DNA of 43,946 nucleotides from Coriobacteriia bacterium. Its GTDB lineage: Bacteria; Actinomycetota; Coriobacteriia; WRKU01; WQUG01. This document shows positions 8,609-18,103 of this stretch, one piece after another; position 1 is the stretch's first letter, and the number at the start of each line of letters is the position of its first letter. Under the pieces are notes generated by a model. The model had not been told where the DNA came from. It ran no database searches and saw only the letters and a list, made by a program, of their open reading frames with translations. The stretch is taken from positions 1 to 43,946 of the forward strand of contig WRBW01000006.1 of assembly GCA_009784345.1 (NCBI GenBank), given 5' to 3'. The position numbers and the translations under genes were made by a program.

Positions 8609-10141
8609 ATGGACGGTGTATTTATACCCGTTATCTGCATAATCGTAGGTTTTGCAGCGGGATTTTTAATTAATCGCTTTCTCATCAACGCACGTACATC
8701 AAGGGCTGCTGCTGATGCAGATATGATGATCAAAAATGCAAAGTCAGAGGCTGAAACGGTCAAACGTGAAGCTCTGCTCGAAGCAAAAGACAATATTTTT
8801 AAGATGAAGCAAGAAGAAGCTGCCGAAGCAAAGCAGCGTCGTAAGGAAATTTCTGCCCTCGAAAACCGTTTAGCAGCACGTGAGGAAACGGTCGACCGAC
8901 GTGCAGAAACTCTTGATAAGCGCGAACATCAGATTTCAAGTGCCCAAGGACAGATCAAAGCGCGTGAGGTAGAGCTCAATGAATCGCTTGACGAAGTCCT
9001 GACACGCCTCGAGCGTATTGCTAATATGACCACTGATGAGGCAAAAGCTGAACTGCTGGCAAGCATCGCAGAAGACGTCAAGCGCGAAGCTGCCGCGGTC
9101 ATTCGTGATGCAGAAACCTATGCCAAAGAAGAGGCTGACAAGCGTGCACGCAACATTGTGAGCCTGGCAATCCAGCGCATTGCCGCAGACCACACCAGTG
9201 AAAACACAGTATCAGTGGTGCAGATTCCTTCTGACGACATGAAGGGTCGCCTGATTGGTCGCGAGGGTCGCAACATTCGCGCCTTCGAGCAAATCACGGG
9301 CATCAATCTGATTATCGATGACACACCAGAAACCGTGGTGCTGTCAGGCTTTGACCCCGTGCGCCGTGAGATTGGTCGTATCACCCTCGACACGCTCATT
9401 ACTGATGGTCGTATTCATCCTGCGCGCATCGAAGAAATGTTTAAAAAGGCGACAAAGCTCGTTAACGAGGAAATCCAGCGTGCTGGCGAGCAAGCCTCCT
9501 TTGATGCCGGCGTTCACAACCTGCATCCAGAAATCATTCGCACCCTCGGTCGCCTGCGCTACCGTACGAGCTACGGGCAAAACGTCTTGCGTCACTCGCT
9601 TGAGGTCAGCTGGCTTGCTGGTCTTATGGCTGAAGAGCTGGGTGCCGATGTGGCACTGGCAAAGCGCGCAGGTCTCCTGCATGATCTGGGCAAGGCCATC
9701 GATCATGAAATTGAAGGCCCTCACGCAAGCATCGGTGCAGACCTGGCACGTCGCTTTGGCGAGCCTCAAGCCGTGCTGCATGCCATCGAAGCCCACCACG
9801 GTGAAGTCGAACCCAGCAGTGTTGAGGCAGTTCTGGTCATGGCAGCAGACGCTATTTCTGCAGCCCGTCCTGGCGCCCGTCGTGAAACGCTGGAAACCTA
9901 CATCAAGCGTCTTGAAAAACTCGAGGCTGTCGCAAACGCCCACAAGGGTGTCGAGAAGACCTTTGCCATGCAGGCAGGTCGCGAAATCCGCGTCATGGTA
10001 GAACCAGAAGTGGTCAGCGACGCAGATGCCGTCATCTTGGCACGCGATATCGCCAAAGAAATAGAGGCAGAACTGGAATACCCAGGACAGATTAAGGTTC
10101 TGGTCCTGCGCGAAAGCCGCGCTGTTGACTACGCAAAATAA
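8609..10141 (+). CDS. rny: Ribonuclease Y
   Basis: RNase Y is a membrane-anchored endoribonuclease that starts mRNA decay. An N-terminal transmembrane helix (about residues 4-26) is followed by a long charged coiled coil (about 30-190), the KH motif [19 protein letters not shown], and an HD domain with [10 protein letters not shown] and the metal-binding [12 protein letters not shown]. The 510-aa length is typical. The site AAAGGAAAA precedes ATG. The 185-bp gap upstream separates it from the divergent selB and probably holds both promoters. Its 3' end overlaps the next gene by 17 nt. Confidence 0.96.
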   Translation: MDGVFIPVICIIVGFAAGFLINRFLINARTSRAAADADMMIKNAKSEAETVKREALLEAKDNIFKMKQEEAAEAKQRRKEISALENRLAAREETVDRRAETLDKREHQISSAQGQIKAREVELNESLDEVLTRLERIANMTTDEAKAELLASIAEDVKREAAAVIRDAETYAKEEADKRARNIVSLAIQRIAADHTSENTVSVVQIPSDDMKGRLIGREGRNIRAFEQITGINLIIDDTPETVVLSGFDPVRREIGRITLDTLITDGRIHPARIEEMFKKATKLVNEEIQRAGEQASFDAGVHNLHPEIIRTLGRLRYRTSYGQNVLRHSLEVSWLAGLMAEELGADVALAKRAGLLHDLGKAIDHEIEGPHASIGADLARRFGEPQAVLHAIEAHHGEVEPSSVEAVLVMAADAISAARPGARRETLETYIKRLEKLEAVANAHKGVEKTFAMQAGREIRVMVEPEVVSDADAVILARDIAKEIEAELEYPGQIKVLVLRESRAVDYAK

Positions 10142-11213
10142 TAGTGAACGTGATCCCATCCTCGACCTCGTTGCCCGCGTTGCAGGCGACGAGGTTTTGC
10201 AGGTGGAAGAAGACCTGGGCGCTGGCTTTGTCCGCTTAAACACCGCAGAAGCTGAACGCCGTCAAGCAAAGCACGACATCCGCAAAGTCGAGGACATCAT
10301 TATCGAAATGATGCGAAACTCGCGCGATGCGGGCGCGCGACACATTTTTATTGCCTCGACAAAGATCGACAAGCTGCGTTTGCTATCGGTCATTGATGAT
10401 GGGGAGGGCGTGCCAGAGCGTCTGGCTGACCGCATTTTTGAAGCCCGCGTGACCAGTAAACTGACCAGTATCCTTGAGGACGAATGGGGCGTTCACGGAC
10501 GCGGCATGGCTCTGTATTCGATTACCCAAAACACCCAAAAGATGACGCTTGTTGCCAGCGGCACCGGTCTAGGTGCAGCCTTTGCCCTTGAGGTCGATAC
10601 TGATACTTTGGGTGAACGTGCTGATCAGAGCACCTGGCCAAAAGTTGATCGCGATGAAGAGGGGCAGCCGCAGTGCACGACCGGTCCAAAAAATCTGCTG
10701 CGCCATATTGCAGAGTTTGCCCTTGCACACCCTAAGCTCAAAATCTATGTTGGCAGCCCTAATGAAATACTGGCGACCCTTGTCGCGCACGGACAGCAAC
10801 GTCTTGCCGTCCACCAGGACGGCGCAACAGGCGAGCTAGCCGCGCTACCGCACTGCCTGCGACCGGCAGACGCCCATGACCCTGCAAGCCTTGCAGTCTG
10901 TGCACAAAGCCTGGGACTCGATGTCAGTACGCGCAGTGCCTACCGCATCGAAAACGAAGAGATCGCCCCACTCGAGGATGTGTACTCCGCTTTGACAAAG
11001 ACACTGCAACCACAACGCACGAACATAGATCTGGCGCAAGACCAGCGCGGACTCAAGATAGAACAGCAGGACTTAAGCGAGTTTGCCTGCGAGGTCGAAA
11101 AGGCCTTTGATGCTCTGGCAGAAAAGTATTACCTGTCCTGCCACTCAAACCCTAAGGTCAGTGTAAAAAAGAACACGCTGACCATAAGACTGGAATTCGA
11201 AAAGGAATACTAG
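10125..11213 (+). CDS. GHKL-type ATP-binding protein of unknown role
   Basis: This is a Bergerat-fold (HSP90/histidine kinase/MutL-like) ATPase domain. The N-box is [13 protein letters not shown], the G1 box [10 protein letters not shown] and the G2 box [13 protein letters not shown], within residues ~55-135. The remaining ~220 residues match no domain I recognise. There is no dimerisation/phosphoacceptor histidine helix, receiver or transmembrane segment, so it is not an ordinary sensor kinase. The only in-frame start near the rny end is TTG 10125, which overlaps rny by 17 nt and suggests translational coupling. miaB begins 1 bp after its stop. The position between RNA-metabolism genes suggests a link to RNA or tRNA biology, but that is inference. 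Confidence 0.7.
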   Translation: MTTQNNSERDPILDLVARVAGDEVLQVEEDLGAGFVRLNTAEAERRQAKHDIRKVEDIIIEMMRNSRDAGARHIFIASTKIDKLRLLSVIDDGEGVPERLADRIFEARVTSKLTSILEDEWGVHGRGMALYSITQNTQKMTLVASGTGLGAAFALEVDTDTLGERADQSTWPKVDRDEEGQPQCTTGPKNLLRHIAEFALAHPKLKIYVGSPNEILATLVAHGQQRLAVHQDGATGELAALPHCLRPADAHDPASLAVCAQSLGLDVSTRSAYRIENEEIAPLEDVYSALTKTLQPQRTNIDLAQDQRGLKIEQQDLSEFACEVEKAFDALAEKYYLSCHSNPKVSVKKNTLTIRLEFEKEY

Positions 11214-11214
11214 C

Positions 11215-12672
11215 GTGAACACATCGCCTGCTCCCAGCTACTACATCAAGACCTTTGGTTGCCAAATGAACAAGCACGACAGCGAAGTCGCTGCAGGCTT
11301 GCTCGAGGTCGAAGGCCTGCAACCCGCAGAATCAGAGGCAGCAGCTGACCTCATCGTTTTTCTGACCTGCTGCGTGCGCGAAAATGCTGATGAGCGTTTG
11401 CAAGGCCAGGTCGCAAGCCTGAAAGCGCTAAAGACAAATCCGGAAAAATACCGATTGTCTGAAGAAGATGAACCCCGCATCGAGTGCGGAGCAGGCCAAG
11501 CTCCTCCGCTTATTGCGGTGGGGGGCTGTATTGGACAGCGCGACGGAGAAAAACTCCTCGAGTCACTGCCGCATGTCGACATCGTTTTTGGAACGCACAA
11601 TATCGAGCGTTTGCCAGCCCTGTATCAGCAAGCGGTCGCCAAACGCGAGGCTGCAGAGCTTGCCGGCAGCTATGTTGCCTGGCAGCCCGATGCGACGGTC
11701 GAAATCGAAGAAGACAGCGACAGCTTTGCGGCAGACTTGCCTACAGCGCGCGAGCATCCCTGGCACGCTTGGCTGCCTATCACGCAGGGCTGCGACAACT
11801 TTTGCACTTACTGCATCGTGCCCTACGTGCGCGGACGCGAAAAGTCGCGCCCCATGGCAGATGTGGTCGAGCATGCCCGTCAGCTTGTGGCAGACGGCGT
11901 GCTCGAAATAACTCTGCTGGGCCAAAACGTCAATAGCTACGGCCATGACCTGCCCGAAAGCGTAAATGGTGCGCCGCTTTTTGCTGAAATCCTGCGTCGC
12001 GTTGCTGAAACGGGCATCAAACGTCTGGGTTTTGCAACCAGCCATCCTAAAGACTTGCTGCCTGAAACGATTGAAGTCATGGCGACAACACCTGCCGTCA
12101 TGCATCACCTGCACCTGCCCGTACAGTCGGGCAGCAATGCGGTGTTAGACGCCATGGGGCGCAACTACACCCGCGAGCAATACCTCGATCTGGTCGCGCA
12201 GCTGCGTGCGGCGATTCCCGGAATCACGCTGTCAACTGACATGATTGTGGGCTTCCCGGGCGAGACCGACGACGACTTTGAAGACAGCTTGGCGCTTGCT
12301 GAAGAGGTCGTCTATGACCAGATGTTTACCTTCCTCTACTCGAAGCGTGAGGGCACGCCTGCAGCAGCCATGACCCATGAGGTTCCTGCTGATATTGCCC
12401 AGGAACGTTTCAATAGATTGGTGGAGTGCGTCCAATCAAGCGCCCGTATCTGCAACGAGAGGCTCGTCGGTAGCACCCAGGAGGTCTTGATCGAGGGTAG
12501 CTCTAAGCGTGATGCTCACATGCTGACGGGTCGCACCTTTGGTTCGAAGGTTATGCATGTGCCGCTACCTGAAGGGGCCTGCATAGATGATTTTGCTGGG
12601 CGCATCGTGACTGCACACGTTGAAGAGGCCAGCACCTGGTTTTTGCGCGGAAGCTTGCTTGACAGGACCTAA
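11215..12672 (+). CDS. miaB: tRNA-2-methylthio-N6-dimethylallyladenosine synthase MiaB
   Basis: This radical-SAM methylthiotransferase modifies A37 of tRNAs reading UNN codons, after MiaA has added the prenyl group. The N-terminal UPF0004 domain has GCQMNKHDSE, the CC of TCCVREN and GGCIGQ as cluster ligands. The SAM-cluster motif is Cys193/197/200 (CDNFCTYC). A TRAM-like RNA-binding domain is at the C-terminus. About 20-25 extra residues sit between the first two domain halves (NPEKYRLSEEDEPRIEC). GTG start with AAAAGGAA upstream. miaA follows with a 1-bp gap, so the two steps of the pathway are adjacent. Confidence 0.95.
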   Translation: MNTSPAPSYYIKTFGCQMNKHDSEVAAGLLEVEGLQPAESEAAADLIVFLTCCVRENADERLQGQVASLKALKTNPEKYRLSEEDEPRIECGAGQAPPLIAVGGCIGQRDGEKLLESLPHVDIVFGTHNIERLPALYQQAVAKREAAELAGSYVAWQPDATVEIEEDSDSFAADLPTAREHPWHAWLPITQGCDNFCTYCIVPYVRGREKSRPMADVVEHARQLVADGVLEITLLGQNVNSYGHDLPESVNGAPLFAEILRRVAETGIKRLGFATSHPKDLLPETIEVMATTPAVMHHLHLPVQSGSNAVLDAMGRNYTREQYLDLVAQLRAAIPGITLSTDMIVGFPGETDDDFEDSLALAEEVVYDQMFTFLYSKREGTPAAAMTHEVPADIAQERFNRLVECVQSSARICNERLVGSTQEVLIEGSSKRDAHMLTGRTFGSKVMHVPLPEGACIDDFAGRIVTAHVEEASTWFLRGSLLDRT

Positions 12673-12673
12673 G

Positions 12674-13732
12674 GTGCACAAGACCCCCGTTATTGCCATA
12701 GTGGGTCCGACCGGAGTAGGCAAGTCTGAAGTCGCACAACTTCTGGCCAAGTCGATGGGCAGTTCGGTGCTTTCGGCAGATTCAATGCAGGTCTACCGGG
12801 GCATGGACATCGGTACAGCAAAGTTGCTGCCATCGCAGCGCGTCGTGCCTCACTACGGGCTCGACCTGGTTGATCCGTCTGAGGTCTTTACGGCAGCGGC
12901 CTACCAAAGCTATGCGCGCGAGGTCATCGAGCGTCTGGAAGTATCAGCTGAAGGTCTGCCGCCTGTCGTCTGTGGTGGCACGGGTCTCTATCTGCGGGCC
13001 GCTCTTGATGATTTCGATTTCGCAGATGGTTCTGCCACGAGCAGCGACACTACCGCTACCGCAGCCTCTGCACAACTATCACAAGAGCAGCAGGACCTGC
13101 GCGAAAGCTATGAGCGACTGCATGAACAGATAGGCACAGAAAAGCTGCACGACCTGCTGGCAGCGCGTGACGCCCGTTCGGCAGCAGCGATTCATCCCAA
13201 CAATGTGCGTCGCGTCATAAGGGCGCTTGAACTCGCAGAGGCGGGACAGTGCTACGCAGACATCAAGTCCGCCTTCAAGCAGCGCCGCAGTCATTACCCA
13301 ACGCTCTGGGTGGGGCTGACTCGGGACCGTGCAGAACTTTACGATCATATCAACTCCCGGGTCGACCAGATGATGGGTCAAGGTTTACTGCGTGAAGTGG
13401 ACGCACTCCTCCAAAGGGGTTATCGCGATGCTCTCACTGCAGCCGCAGCCATTGGCTATAAGGAGCTGGTTCCCGTCATCGACGCGCACGGAGTTGATGA
13501 AAGCACGTGGACAGATGAGGCTCGCCTTGAGTTCGCCGCAGCGGTTGAAGACATCAAGCAGGCAAGCAGGCGCTATGCCAAAAGGCAGCTGTCCTGGTTT
13601 CGCGCCGATGCGCGGGTGCACTGGATTGACGTCGATAACATGACAGCAGAAGAGGTCGTCGCGCGCGTTTTGAAGCTGCGCGATGCGTATAATAGCAATT
13701 GCCAACTAAAATCTAGCAAGGAGCAAACATGA
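12674..13732 (+). CDS. miaA: tRNA dimethylallyltransferase MiaA
   Basis: MiaA prenylates A37 of tRNA with dimethylallyl diphosphate. The P-loop GPTGVGKSEVA is near residue 10, followed by SADSMQVYRGMDIGTAK and the tRNA-contact motif HPNNVRRVIRALE. I chose GTG 12674 (AGGA upstream); the open frame upstream to 12620 lies within miaB and is not family sequence. A Ser/Thr/Ala-rich insertion sits near residues 115-135 (ATSSDTTATAASAQ). The stop overlaps the dapF start as ATGA. Confidence 0.94.
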   Translation: MHKTPVIAIVGPTGVGKSEVAQLLAKSMGSSVLSADSMQVYRGMDIGTAKLLPSQRVVPHYGLDLVDPSEVFTAAAYQSYAREVIERLEVSAEGLPPVVCGGTGLYLRAALDDFDFADGSATSSDTTATAASAQLSQEQQDLRESYERLHEQIGTEKLHDLLAARDARSAAAIHPNNVRRVIRALELAEAGQCYADIKSAFKQRRSHYPTLWVGLTRDRAELYDHINSRVDQMMGQGLLREVDALLQRGYRDALTAAAAIGYKELVPVIDAHGVDESTWTDEARLEFAAAVEDIKQASRRYAKRQLSWFRADARVHWIDVDNMTAEEVVARVLKLRDAYNSNCQLKSSKEQT

Positions 13733-14652
13733 AGCGTTCATTTACAAAGATGCAGGGCTTGGGCAATGATTTCATCCTCTTTGACGAGCTCGGGGCGGTT
13801 TGTGAGGACAATTCGCTCGAGCTGACACCAGAGCTTGCCCGCTTTTTGTGCGATCGCCGCTTTGGCATTGGCGCCGACGGTGTCTTTGTCCTGCGCAACG
13901 CGGTTGATGCTACTAAAGCTGACATCATGTGGGATTTCTACAACAGCGACGGCAGCGTGGCAGAAATGTGCGGCAACGCGATTCGCTGTGTTGCGCGCTA
14001 TCTTTATGACCGCGAGCTGTGGCCTATGCCCGAACCGCGCCTGAAGCCAGCTGTCGTGATCGGTGAAGATGGCGACCTTGACCTCGACTACGCCGATGCA
14101 GCTGACCAGCAAGTTTGCTGCGGCCAGCTGCGCGTTCAAACCCTGGCAGGCATAAAGACCATTGGTGTCGAGCACGACGAAGATGGCCAGTTTGTGGGTG
14201 CCCGCGTCGACATGGGACTGGCGCAGGTCGAAGCAGACATCACGGTCGAAGGTCGCAGCTGGACCCGCGTCGACATGGGTAACCCCCACGCCGTGACCTT
14301 TGTCGACCAGCTGGATTTCGAAATGGGAACGGCACCTGTCAGTAGTGAAGGTCCGGTGGTTGAAGTAGACCCCGCCTTTCCCCATAAAACGAATGTGGAG
14401 TACGTCCAAACCATCAGCCGTGACAAAGTGCGCATGCGCGTCTGGGAGCGCGGGGCAGGCGAGACGCTTGCCTGTGGCACCGGTGCCTGTGCAACGGCGG
14501 TTGCTGCTCGCTTGAAGGGCCTGGTGGAAGACCGCGTTGTGGTTGAGCTTCTGGGTGGTGAGCTGACCATCGAGGTTGACCCTGTGTCGCTACGTGTCTT
14601 CATGACGGGGCCTGCCACCGAAGTCTACACCGGCACCATTACGTTACAATAA
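13729..14652 (+). CDS. dapF: Diaminopimelate epimerase
   Basis: DapF converts LL- to meso-diaminopimelate for lysine and peptidoglycan. The N-terminal MQGLGNDFILFD and the two catalytic cysteine motifs EMCGNAIRC and ACGTGACA are intact. The protein is 307 aa, slightly longer than the usual ~275. A perfect AAGGAG site ends 6 bp before ATG. It overlaps miaA by 4 nt and lies 58 bp before dapL, the enzyme that makes its substrate. Confidence 0.96.
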   Translation: MKRSFTKMQGLGNDFILFDELGAVCEDNSLELTPELARFLCDRRFGIGADGVFVLRNAVDATKADIMWDFYNSDGSVAEMCGNAIRCVARYLYDRELWPMPEPRLKPAVVIGEDGDLDLDYADAADQQVCCGQLRVQTLAGIKTIGVEHDEDGQFVGARVDMGLAQVEADITVEGRSWTRVDMGNPHAVTFVDQLDFEMGTAPVSSEGPVVEVDPAFPHKTNVEYVQTISRDKVRMRVWERGAGETLACGTGACATAVAARLKGLVEDRVVVELLGGELTIEVDPVSLRVFMTGPATEVYTGTITLQ

Positions 14653-14710
14653 GTAAGCTGAAAATAAGATCTAATCCAGCAATTGGATTGAACGTGAAAG
14701 GGTACTCTTT

Positions 14711-15880
14711 ATGACAAAGTTCGCTGCGAAACGCCTGGACAACCTCCCTCCTTATTTGTTTGCAGAAATCGACCGCAAAAGGGATGCGCTGCTTGCAGAA
14801 GGCAAGGATGTTATCTCGCTGGGTATTGGCGACCCTGACAAGCCTACTTTCAAGCACGTCATCGATGAAATGATCGAGGCCGTCAAGCGTCCTGCCAACC
14901 ACCAGTATCCGTCATATGCGGGCTCGCTGCCTTATCGCAAGGCCTGCGCGCAGTTCATGAAGACGCGCTTTGGTGTTGACGTTGACCCCGTCACTGAAAC
15001 GCTTGCCTTGATAGGTTCAAAAGAGGGTATTGCCAATCTCTTTCCTGCCTTTGTTGACCCGGGTTCCTACACCTTGATTCCAGGCGTCGGCTATCCCGTG
15101 TATTCTGGTGGCGGCATTCTAAATGATTCGCAGTCCTGGTGGATGCCCATGAATGAGGACAACGGCTTTCTGGCAGACTTCGAGTCAACGCCCGTAGAGG
15201 TCCTAGAAAAGGCTCAGATGATGATTTTGAGCTATCCCAATAATCCAACCAGTGCGGTGGCAACACCTGAGTACTTTGACGCAGCCATTGCCTTTGCGAA
15301 AAAGCATGACTTGCTGCTGGTGCATGACAATGCCTACTGTGACATTGCCTTTGACGGCTACGTACCACCCAGCATTCTGGAGCGTCCCGGTGCCATGGAC
15401 TGCTGTATCGAGATCTTGAGCGCATCTAAGTCTTACAACATGACAGGATGGCGCGCCGCCTTTGCTGTCGGTAATGCTGATGCTATTTCTACCCTGGGTG
15501 TTGTAAAGTCTAATGTAGATTCGGGTATTTTCACCGCCGTGCAGGAAGCTGCTGCTAAGGCCTTTACGGGCCCTCAAGATGAGGTCAAGAAGATGAGCGA
15601 CCTCTATGAGCGTCGTCGCAACATTGCCATGAAGGCACTTGATGAAATGGGCATGGAATACTTGCACCCAAAGAGCACCATTTTTATGTGGGTCAAAGTG
15701 CCTGATGGTTATACCTCTGAAGAATATGTGACAAAGATTTTGGAAGAGGCTCACGTTATTGTGGCCCCCGGAAACGCCTACGGTCCTCAAGACGGCGAAG
15801 GATATTTCCGCATCTCGCTTGCCTGCGATGATAAGAGAATCGCCGAAGCTTTTGACAGAATCAAGAATATGAAAGCATAG
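14711..15880 (+). CDS. dapL: LL-diaminopimelate aminotransferase
   Basis: This fold-type I PLP aminotransferase converts tetrahydrodipicolinate directly to LL-DAP, bypassing the acyl-intermediate routes. The N-terminal RLDNLPPYLFAEIDRKR is typical of DapL, as are GIGDPDKPTF, the SYPNNPTSA motif and the PLP-lysine segment SASKSYNMTGWR. The 389-aa length is typical. An AAAGGG site precedes the start. Adjacency to dapF supports DapL over a generic aspartate aminotransferase. Confidence 0.93.
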   Translation: MTKFAAKRLDNLPPYLFAEIDRKRDALLAEGKDVISLGIGDPDKPTFKHVIDEMIEAVKRPANHQYPSYAGSLPYRKACAQFMKTRFGVDVDPVTETLALIGSKEGIANLFPAFVDPGSYTLIPGVGYPVYSGGGILNDSQSWWMPMNEDNGFLADFESTPVEVLEKAQMMILSYPNNPTSAVATPEYFDAAIAFAKKHDLLLVHDNAYCDIAFDGYVPPSILERPGAMDCCIEILSASKSYNMTGWRAAFAVGNADAISTLGVVKSNVDSGIFTAVQEAAAKAFTGPQDEVKKMSDLYERRRNIAMKALDEMGMEYLHPKSTIFMWVKVPDGYTSEEYVTKILEEAHVIVAPGNAYGPQDGEGYFRISLACDDKRIAEAFDRIKNMKA

Positions 15881-15882
15881 TT

Positions 15883-17199
15883 ATGGAAGAAGTGACCAAA
15901 AAGAACGCCCGCGCCATCATGGTGGGCCTCGACATAACCTCAACGAAAAATGCCCTCAGTAGCTGGGATATCGACAGCTCTCTTGAAGAGCTCGAGCGTC
16001 TCGCAGCTACCGCTGACGTTGACATTGTGGCGCGCCTGACCCAGCGCATGCAGACTCCTGACACACGCAGCTTCATCGGTAGCGGCAAAGTCGAGGAGCT
16101 CAAGCGCCTCCTACACGCACATGAGGTTCAATTGGTCATCTTTGACGACGAGCTCTCGCCGCGCCAGCAGGTGAGCTTGCAAAACGACCTGTCTGAAAAA
16201 GACGCACTTGAAGAAGATCGCATCCAGGTCATGGACCGCACCGCTCTAATTTTGGACATTTTTGCTTCACATGCCACAACACGTGAAGGCAAGCTCCAGG
16301 TCGAGCTAGCTACCGTTGAGTACGAAATGCCGCGTCTACGCGGAAAGTGGAGCCACCTCGAAGCAGAAAAGCTGGGTGGTGGCGTGGGTGCCCGCTTTGG
16401 TATGGGTGAGTCTCAAATCGAGGCAGACCGCCGCATGCTGCGCAAGCGCATTAGCGAGCTCAAGCGCGAGCTCAAGCGTGTCGCGACAGAGCGCGAGACC
16501 CAGCGCAGCAAGCGCATGGCTTCAGGGATATTTAAGGTGTCACTGGTGGGCTATACCAATGCCGGTAAATCGACCCTGCTCAATGCCCTCACTGATGCCG
16601 ACGTGCTGGCTTATGACAAGCTCTTTGCAACGCTTGATTCAACAACGCGTAAACTTGCACTCGAAAGTGGTCGCGAGATTACTTTGACCGACACGGTCGG
16701 TTTTATCAACAAGCTGCCTCACGGGCTGGTTGCGGCCTTCAAGTCAACGCTTGAAGAAGTGAATCAGGCCGATATGCTGCTGCATGTTGTTGATGCCTCT
16801 GCAGATAATGCTGAAGGGCAAATCCAGGCAGTCGAAGAGGTGCTTCAAGAAATAGGTGCCCTCGATAAGCCAACGCTTTTGGTCTTCAATAAGACTGACG
16901 CCATGGGACCTGACGGCGATGTCGTGCTGAATCGTTTCAAGGAGCTCCACCCCAGCTGCCAGATGATTTCTGCCTATCAGGGTACGGGACTTGATGACCT
17001 TCTGCTGGCAATTGAGCGCTTTGCCGCCGCTTCGTCACGGCTCATGGACGTACTCATCCCCTTTACAAGGGGAGAACTGGTGCAACTTGCTTACACGCGC
17101 ACCAGCATTGTTGAAGAGTCACACATAGAAGAGGGGACACGCATGAGCTTGCGCGTCCCCAAGGATTTGATTGCTACTTTTGAACCCTTTGTTGTCTAG
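15883..17199 (+). CDS. hflX: GTPase HflX
   Basis: HflX is a ribosome-associated GTPase that splits stalled or stressed 70S ribosomes. The N-terminal HflX domain contains TRSFIGSGKVEEL and DDELSPRQQ. The linker includes LGGGVGARFGMGESQIEADRR, then a coiled helix (about 185-210), G1 GYTNAGKST, G3 DTVGFI and G4 NKTD. The 438-aa length is standard. Its start lies 2 bp after the dapL stop, so the two are probably co-transcribed. It converges on lexA with only 8 bp between the stops and no visible terminator. Confidence 0.95.
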   Translation: MEEVTKKNARAIMVGLDITSTKNALSSWDIDSSLEELERLAATADVDIVARLTQRMQTPDTRSFIGSGKVEELKRLLHAHEVQLVIFDDELSPRQQVSLQNDLSEKDALEEDRIQVMDRTALILDIFASHATTREGKLQVELATVEYEMPRLRGKWSHLEAEKLGGGVGARFGMGESQIEADRRMLRKRISELKRELKRVATERETQRSKRMASGIFKVSLVGYTNAGKSTLLNALTDADVLAYDKLFATLDSTTRKLALESGREITLTDTVGFINKLPHGLVAAFKSTLEEVNQADMLLHVVDASADNAEGQIQAVEEVLQEIGALDKPTLLVFNKTDAMGPDGDVVLNRFKELHPSCQMISAYQGTGLDDLLLAIERFAAASSRLMDVLIPFTRGELVQLAYTRTSIVEESHIEEGTRMSLRVPKDLIATFEPFVV

Positions 17200-17207
17200 C
17201 CTGGCGC

Positions 17208-17846
17208 TTAGCTGATTGAGCGCATCAGTGCGACAACTTTACCTGCAATGCTTGCATCGCGCGTAAAGATGGGTTCGAGGGCATCGTTTTCTGGCTGCAG
17301 GCGGATGCTGTCTCTTTCCCTATAGAAGGTTTTTACGGTCGCTTCTTCATCTAAGATGGCGACGACGATGTCACCGTTTTCTGCCGTGTTCTGAACACGC
17401 ACAACCACAAAGTCCCCGTCGAGGATGCCTGCTTGAATCATCGAGTCACCCTTGACGCGCAGCATGAAGCTTTCGCCTTTAACCATCGATGCCGGCATAG
17501 GTATGGTGTCTTCTCGGTTTTCTTCTGCCAGTATCGGCACGCCTGCGGCAACTGATCCTACCAGGGGGATGGGTATGACTTCACCCATGTCGTATTCTGG
17601 CCCTTGGTGAGGATTGTCTTCCACGTGCAGAATGCGCCAGGTTCGAGACTTCGAGCCGGCACGCGCTAGATAGCCCTTTTCGATGAGTTTGACCAGATGG
17701 GTCTGCACCGTTGCGGTTGAACTTACGCCAACGCCGTCACGGATTTCGCGTACGCTGGGAAAATAACCTTCGTTTTTGTAGGTTTCAAGAATAAAGTCAT
17801 AAACGACCTTTTGTCGCTTAGTGAGTTCAGTACGTTGTGGTGTCAT
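17208..17846 (-). CDS. lexA: SOS-response repressor LexA
   Basis: LexA represses SOS genes and self-cleaves when RecA is activated. The N-terminal winged helix-turn-helix (about residues 1-70) includes SVREIRDGVGVSSTATVQTHL. The cleavage bond is Ala101-Gly102 (VAAGVPI). The catalytic dyad is Ser136 (KGDSMIQAG) and Lys172 (ATVKTFY). I chose ATG 17846 because GGAGGAGGG precedes it; the frame is open to 17942, but that stretch holds the promoter. It is probably autoregulated (see 17884-17922). Confidence 0.96.
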   Translation of the reverse strand: MTPQRTELTKRQKVVYDFILETYKNEGYFPSVREIRDGVGVSSTATVQTHLVKLIEKGYLARAGSKSRTWRILHVEDNPHQGPEYDMGEVIPIPLVGSVAAGVPILAEENREDTIPMPASMVKGESFMLRVKGDSMIQAGILDGDFVVVRVQNTAENGDIVVAILDEEATVKTFYRERDSIRLQPENDALEPIFTRDASIAGKVVALMRSIS

Positions 17847-17883
17847 ATTCCCTCCTCCTGCCTCAATTTCTTCTTCACCAATG

Positions 17884-17922
17884 ATTATAGAACACATTTT
17901 CGATATTTTCAAACAAATGTTT
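17884..17922 (-). promoter_or_regulatory. lexA promoter with LexA-like operators
   Basis: Reading the minus strand, -35 TTGAAA (17907-17912) and a perfect -10 TATAAT (17884-17889) are separated by 17 bp. GAAAATGTGTTC (17890-17901) lies in the spacer and is one base off the actinobacterial/Bacillus-type consensus GAAC-N4-GTTC. A second site, AAACAAATGTTT (17911-17922), overlaps the -35. The arrangement fits autorepression. Confidence 0.75.
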
Positions 17923-17932
17923 AGAATTTGTC

Positions 17933-18008
17933 TTGACAGCACATAATTGTTCGCCTAAGGTAGATAGCAGTAGTTTATGCGAACGCTTGTACTCATGAAC
18001 AAATGTAG
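17933..18008 (+). promoter_or_regulatory. Divergent promoter with LexA-like sites upstream of micropeptide
   Basis: A consensus -35 TTGACA (17933-17938) is followed after 17 bp by a weak -10 TAAGGT (17956-17961). Just downstream are GAACGCTTGTAC (17981-17992) and GAACAAATGTAG (17997-18008), which keep the GAAC half and a degenerate second half of the SOS box. This would put the 38-codon ORF, and possibly ssrA, under damage control; that is inference. Confidence 0.45.
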
Positions 18009-18103
18009 CTGTGTCTGAGGCTTTATCAATAATGTATTTCGCTCACTAAAGAGAGCGTAGTTTTTTAACAAGGATGATAGCTTCTTTTAGAAAGGATGCG
18101 ACG

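Noticed and set aside
9344-10243. 299-codon minus-strand ORF across rny
   Set aside because: It is a shadow of strong codon bias in rny and the GHKL gene, without recognisable protein features or a start context.
13688-13693. TATAAT inside miaA as a dapF promoter
   Set aside because: No -35 at 16-18 bp; the ATGA overlap and strong AAGGAG explain dapF expression by coupling.
17847-17942. Longer LexA start
   Set aside because: The stretch contains the consensus promoter and operator; the family N-terminus starts at 17846 behind GGAGGAGGG.
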